Source: Casp-actino8 sp046082625 (GTDB lineage: Bacteria > Actinomycetota > Acidimicrobiia > Acidimicrobiales > Ilumatobacteraceae). From it: a stretch of 9,582 nt of DNA. Positions 6,434 through 9,582 of this stretch are shown here, piece after piece (positions within the stretch are counted from its first letter, which is position 1; each line of letters starts with the position of its first letter). The position numbers and the translations under genes are program-made. The stretch lies in contig JBJTYE010000098.1 of NCBI GenBank assembly GCA_046082625.1, forward strand, positions 1 to 9,582. Reading direction: 5' to 3'. The notes beneath the pieces were generated by a model, which did no database searches, was not told where the DNA came from, and was given only the letters and a program-made list of their open reading frames with translations.

Positions 6434-8698
6434 ATGACGGTCACTGCTGGAACCCCCATCGCCCTCGTCGAGTCGGTCTATGCCACCCTGGCGGCCAACA
6501 CCGCACTGGGTCGGCAGCGACTCGGTCGCCCGCTCACCCTGGCCGAGAAAATCCTCGTCAACCACCTCGTCGATCCGGCCCATCAGGACATGGTGCGCGG
6601 CGAGAGTTACGCCGATTTCCATCCCGATCGCGTGGCCATGCAGGATGCCACCGCTCAGATGGCCCTGCTGCAGTTCATGACCGCGGGACTTCCGACGACC
6701 GCAGTTCCCTCCACCGTCCATTGCGACCACCTGATCCTGGCCAAGGTCGGCGCCAAGATCGATCTCGGAGTCGCTCTCGACGACAACCGCGAAGTCTTCG
6801 ACTTCTTGAAGTCGGTCTCGGCCAAGTACGGCATCGGTTTCTGGGGTCCGGGAAGCGGCATCATCCACCAGGTGGTGCTCGAGAACTACGCCTTTCCGGG
6901 CGGCATGATGATCGGCACCGACAGCCACACCCCCAATGCCGGCGGCCTCGGCATGGTGGCCATCGGTGTGGGTGGAGCCGATGCCGTCGACGTCATGACC
7001 GGCTTTCCTTTCAACGTCCGCTGGCCCAAAGTCATCGGCGTCCGCCTGACCGGCACGTTGAGCGGGTGGTCCTCACCCAAGGACGTCATCTTGGAAGTCG
7101 CGCGGGTGCTGACCGTCGAAGGCGGAACCGGGGCCATCGTCGAGTACTTCGGACCGGGAGCGGATTCCATCTCGGCCACCGGCAAGGCCACCATCTGCAA
7201 CATGGGTGCCGAAATCGGAGCGACCTGCTCGGTGTTCCCTTACGACATCAACATGGCCGACTATCTGCGCGCCACGGGCCGGTCCGACATCGCGGCCGCC
7301 GCCGATGCCGTGGCGAGCGATCTGCGGCCCGATGACGGAGCCCACTACGACCAGCTCGTGGAGGTCGATCTCGACACGTTGAAGCCCCTCATCAACGGAC
7401 CCCACTCCCCGGATCGCGCCCATCGAGTCGGCGCATCCGTCGGACACGAAGCGGCCGCCAACGGTTGGCCCCTCGAAGTCTCGGCCGCTCTCATCGGGTC
7501 GTGCACCAATTCGTCCTACGAAGACATCACCAGAGCCGCCTCCATCGCCCGTCAGGCCGCGGCCAAGGGTCTGCGGGCCAAGACCGATCTCCTGATCAGT
7601 CCCGGGTCGGAGCAGATCCGCGCCACCATCGAACGAGATGGTTTGCTGGCCGATCTCGAAGCGGTCGGAGCCACTGTGCTGGCCAATGCCTGCGGTCCCT
7701 GCATCGGTCAATGGGAACGCGCCAAAGAAGTCATCGACCGGCCGAACACCATCGTCAACTCCTTCAATCGCAACTTTCCGAAACGAAATGACGGATCGGC
7801 CAACACCTTGAGTTTCGTGACCTCGCCGGAGACGGTGATGGCCATCGCTCTCGCCGGTCGTTTGGATTTCGATCCCACCGTCGACACCATCTCGGCCCCC
7901 GACGGCTCCGAGGTTCGCCTCGTGGCCCCGGTCGGCCAGGTCCTCCCCGAACGCGGCTACGACCCGGGAACCAACACCTTCACTCCCCCTCCCGCCGATG
8001 GGAGTTCGGTGACCGTCGCCGTCAGTCCGACGAGCGATCGCCTGCAGCTTCTCGAACCCTTCCCGGCCTGGGACGGCAAGGACTACGTGGGTCTGCCGGT
8101 GCTCATGAAGGCCCAAGGCAAGTGCACCACCGACCACATCTCGGCCGCCGGGAAGTGGCTCAAGTACCGCGGTCATCTCGAGAACATCTCCGGCAATCTC
8201 TTCATCGGCGCGGTGAACGCCTTCTCGGGAGCCGTCGGCGAGGGCAAAGACGTGACCGACGGAGCGGTGCGTTCCTATCCGGACATCGCCAAGCGGTACA
8301 GCGAGGCCGGAATCTCCTGGTGCGCGATCGGCGACCGCAACTACGGCGAGGGCTCGTCCCGCGAACACGCCGCCATGGAACCCCGCTTCCGCGGCGGTGT
8401 GGTCATCTTCGCTCGCTCCTTCGCCCGCATCCACGAGACCAACCTGAAGAAGCAGGGCTTGGTTCCGCTGACCTTCGCCGATCCGGCCACCTACGACGAG
8501 ATCGACGAGGACGACCGCATCAACGTGCTGAACCTGCCACCGGTGCCGGGTCGCAACGTGACCTGCCAGATCGTGAAACCCGATGGCTCGACGATCGACT
8601 TCGAAGGTGTCCATACCTTCAGCGACGAACAAGTGGAGTGGTTCAAGGCCGGCTCGGCACTCAACATCGTGCGGGCCAAAGTCGCCGGAGATCGCTGA
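6434..8698 (+). CDS. acn: Aconitate hydratase, mitochondrial-type, 754 aa
   Basis: The enzyme interconverts citrate and isocitrate via cis-aconitate with a [4Fe-4S] cluster in the cytoplasmic TCA cycle. All key residues are visible. Cluster cysteines are Cys357 (GSCTNSSYED, 355-364), Cys420 and Cys423 (NACGPCIGQW, 418-427). Active-site segments are HCDHLI (96-101) with Asp98/His99, GTDSHTPNAGG (161-171) with His165, and SFNRNFPKRNDG (443-454) with Arg446 and Arg451. GDRNYGEGSSREHA (633-646) supplies Ser641, Ser642 and Arg643. Residue numbers run about one or two below those of pig mitochondrial aconitase. The 754-aa length and these motifs fit the mitochondrial-type family (about 750-785 aa), not the longer AcnA/IRP type (about 890-940 aa) usual in actinobacteria. 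The swivel domain starts around residue 545-560. The start is set by the leaderless -10 box. The stop is 7 bp before the nitroreductase GTG, implying one transcript. Confidence 0.97.
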   Translation: MTVTAGTPIALVESVYATLAANTALGRQRLGRPLTLAEKILVNHLVDPAHQDMVRGESYADFHPDRVAMQDATAQMALLQFMTAGLPTTAVPSTVHCDHLILAKVGAKIDLGVALDDNREVFDFLKSVSAKYGIGFWGPGSGIIHQVVLENYAFPGGMMIGTDSHTPNAGGLGMVAIGVGGADAVDVMTGFPFNVRWPKVIGVRLTGTLSGWSSPKDVILEVARVLTVEGGTGAIVEYFGPGADSISATGKATICNMGAEIGATCSVFPYDINMADYLRATGRSDIAAAADAVASDLRPDDGAHYDQLVEVDLDTLKPLINGPHSPDRAHRVGASVGHEAAANGWPLEVSAALIGSCTNSSYEDITRAASIARQAAAKGLRAKTDLLISPGSEQIRATIERDGLLADLEAVGATVLANACGPCIGQWERAKEVIDRPNTIVNSFNRNFPKRNDGSANTLSFVTSPETVMAIALAGRLDFDPTVDTISAPDGSEVRLVAPVGQVLPERGYDPGTNTFTPPPADGSSVTVAVSPTSDRLQLLEPFPAWDGKDYVGLPVLMKAQGKCTTDHISAAGKWLKYRGHLENISGNLFIGAVNAFSGAVGEGKDVTDGAVRSYPDIAKRYSEAGISWCAIGDRNYGEGSSREHAAMEPRFRGGVVIFARSFARIHETNLKKQGLVPLTFADPATYDEIDEDDRINVLNLPPVPGRNVTCQIVKPDGSTIDFEGVHTFSDEQVEWFKAGSALNIVRAKVAGDR

Positions 8699-8705
8699 GT
8701 CGGTC

Positions 8706-9395
8706 GTGACCTCCGGCATCGATCCGGTCCACGACATCTCGGTGACCGCGGCCCTGCGGACCACCGGCGCGGTCCGCGGCTTCACCTCGCAGCCTGTCGA
8801 AACCTCGACCATCACGGCCATCCTCGATGACGCCCGCTTCGCTCCGAGCGGCGGAAATCGTCAGCCCTGGCGAGTGGCGGTGGTGGCCGATCGTTCCCTG
8901 CGCCAGGAACTCGGTCGGGCCATGCGTCCGGTGTGGGACGAATACGTGGCCATCAGCGCCACGGGGCGGACCCCTTTCAGCGTCGTGGAACCTTCTGCGT
9001 CGGCTCTGACCACTCCTCCCGCGGGACACACGCCCAACGATCTCCTGGAGCACATCGAGGACGTCCCAGCGGTCCTGGCCGTCGCTGCCGACCTGTCCCG
9101 GATCGCCATGATGGACAAGGACCTCGACCGTCCCGCCATCACCGGAGGGGCCTCGATCTATCCGTTCTGTTGGAGCGTTCTGTTGGCTGCCCGAGCCCGC
9201 GGTCTCGGCGGAGTTCTCACCACCTTCGCCTCGCGGGTGGAACCCCGGACCGGAGCACTTCTGGGCCTTCCCCCGGACCATGCGCTGGCGGCGGTGATCT
9301 TCCTCGGCTACCCCTCGTTTCGCGCCACTCGACTGCGACGTCAGCCGGTGGAGAGTTTCGCGACGCAGGACCGATTCGACGGTCCAGCCTTCTGA
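8706..9395 (+). CDS. Nitroreductase family protein (FMN-dependent), 229 aa
   Basis: This is a flavin oxidoreductase of the nitroreductase fold. Near the N-terminus, ALRTTGAVRGFTSQPV (16-31) and ARFAPSGGNRQPWRV (43-57) are the typical FMN-phosphate and ring-binding segments. SIYPFCWSVLLAARARGLGG (150-169) and VLTTF (170-174) form the conserved helix and loop that complete the flavin site. AAVIFLGYPS (195-204) is the usual last strand. Residues about 70-115 are a variable insert. The reduced substrate cannot be told; nitro compounds, quinones or enone-like substrates are all possible for the family. GTG 8706 gives the normal N-terminus. The open frame extends upstream only as an out-of-frame overlap of the aconitase end. 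A GGAG at 8687-8690 is too far (15 bp) to be a good ribosome site, so coupling with the aconitase stop is likely. Confidence 0.9.
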   Translation: MTSGIDPVHDISVTAALRTTGAVRGFTSQPVETSTITAILDDARFAPSGGNRQPWRVAVVADRSLRQELGRAMRPVWDEYVAISATGRTPFSVVEPSASALTTPPAGHTPNDLLEHIEDVPAVLAVAADLSRIAMMDKDLDRPAITGGASIYPFCWSVLLAARARGLGGVLTTFASRVEPRTGALLGLPPDHALAAVIFLGYPSFRATRLRRQPVESFATQDRFDGPAF

Positions 9396-9402
9396 GCCTC
9401 AG
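9392..9402. repeat. Short palindrome at convergent stop codons
   Basis: CTGAG-C-CTCAG spans the two convergent stops (TGA at 9393-9395 on plus, TGA at 9401-9399 on minus). Only 3 bp lie between the genes. The one-base centre makes it too tight to fold as a terminator hairpin, and there is no T-run. I see no intrinsic terminator between these genes. Confidence 0.35.
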
Positions 9403-9582
9403 TCGGTCCCCGGACGTCGTTCGGTTTCCTTGTCCGGGTCGCCCCGATAGCCAGGCGGGTAGCTGAGTCGCAGTTCCTCCGGCGTCGGGGTACGCGGTCG
9501 GCGGGCCTCGTCAGGAAGCAGCGCAGTGATGGCGTCCATGATGCGGCGGGTGTCGGCGTCGGGACCGTCCGAGCCCATGGCC
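9399..9582 (-). CDS. C-terminal end of probable lysophospholipid/1-acylglycerol-3-phosphate acyltransferase (PlsC-like), partial
   Basis: The reverse strand is open from the right edge to a TGA at 9401-9399, giving 60 complete codons. It begins with the frame AMGSDGPDADT, then RRIMDAITALLPDEARRP, PTPEELRLSYPPGYRGDP and ends ERRPGTD. The run IMDAITALLP followed by PTPEEL..SYPPGY resembles, from memory, the C-terminal extension of actinobacterial PlsC-type phospholipid acyltransferases. The catalytic HX4D region would lie beyond the window, so the family cannot be confirmed here. The composition (charged, Pro-rich, no membrane segment) suits a cytoplasmic tail. It is convergent with the nitroreductase. 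Confidence 0.55.
   Translation of the reverse strand, partial: AMGSDGPDADTRRIMDAITALLPDEARRPRTPTPEELRLSYPPGYRGDPDKETERRPGTD

Noticed and set aside
6413..6928. N-terminal extension of the GntR frame by about 170 codons upstream of 6412
   Set aside because: The extension is antisense to the start of aconitase, has no GntR-family counterpart, and a perfect -10 box sits in front of the GTG at 6412.
8583..8705. Longer nitroreductase starting at 8583
   Set aside because: The extra 41 residues are an out-of-frame reading of the aconitase C-terminal codons and precede the normal nitroreductase N-terminus.
7073..8821. 582-codon open frame on the minus strand opposite aconitase
   Set aside because: It lies antisense to a complete, motif-rich aconitase gene and its translation is rich in Gly, Asp, His and Arg without any domain. 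It is a by-product of GC-rich codon usage.

Overview
The window is a gene-dense stretch of high-GC DNA (G+C in the mid-60s % by eye). It looks like a chromosomal segment from an Actinomycetota bacterium. The reasons are frequent GTG starts, few Shine-Dalgarno sequences, -10 boxes sitting directly in front of start codons (leaderless mRNAs), and a crotonase and a PlsC-like tail of actinobacterial style. Acidimicrobiia is my best guess, but it is an inference. There is no rRNA, tRNA, CRISPR array, insertion sequence or phage gene. Almost every base is coding; the longest gap is about 53 bp.

Layout: (1) 1-470, minus strand: 5' part of an enoyl-CoA hydratase/crotonase gene that runs off the left edge. 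(2) 471-523: a divergent intergenic region filled by a perfect 11-bp inverted repeat placed equally far from both start codons. (3) 524-2086, plus: a polytopic GT-C-like glycosyltransferase. (4) 2044-6412, minus: a tightly packed three-gene operon in the order GntR/HutC regulator, AT3 acyltransferase fused to an SGNH hydrolase domain, second GT-C-like membrane protein. The tails of the two GT-C genes overlap convergently by 43 bp. (5) 6413-6433: only 21 bp separate the GntR gene from a divergent aconitase gene. These bases hold two overlapping -10 boxes and a dyad that would suit a GntR dimer. (6) 6434-8698, plus: a mitochondrial-type aconitase, followed 7 bp later by (7) a nitroreductase (8706-9395). 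(8) 9399-9582, minus: C-terminal end of a probable lysophospholipid/1-acylglycerol-3-phosphate acyltransferase, convergent with the nitroreductase and 3 bp from it.

How the genes may work together: the central operon plus the plus-strand GT-C gene look like a small envelope-glycan module, with lipid-linked sugar transfer by GT-C enzymes and O-acylation by AT3-SGNH. The operon is headed by a metabolite-sensing GntR/UTRA regulator. That regulator's most likely operator also covers the aconitase promoter, so a TCA-cycle enzyme and an envelope-modification operon may share one switch. I see no known defence system or biosynthetic cluster. The most notable signals are the two symmetrical, very short divergent promoter regions.
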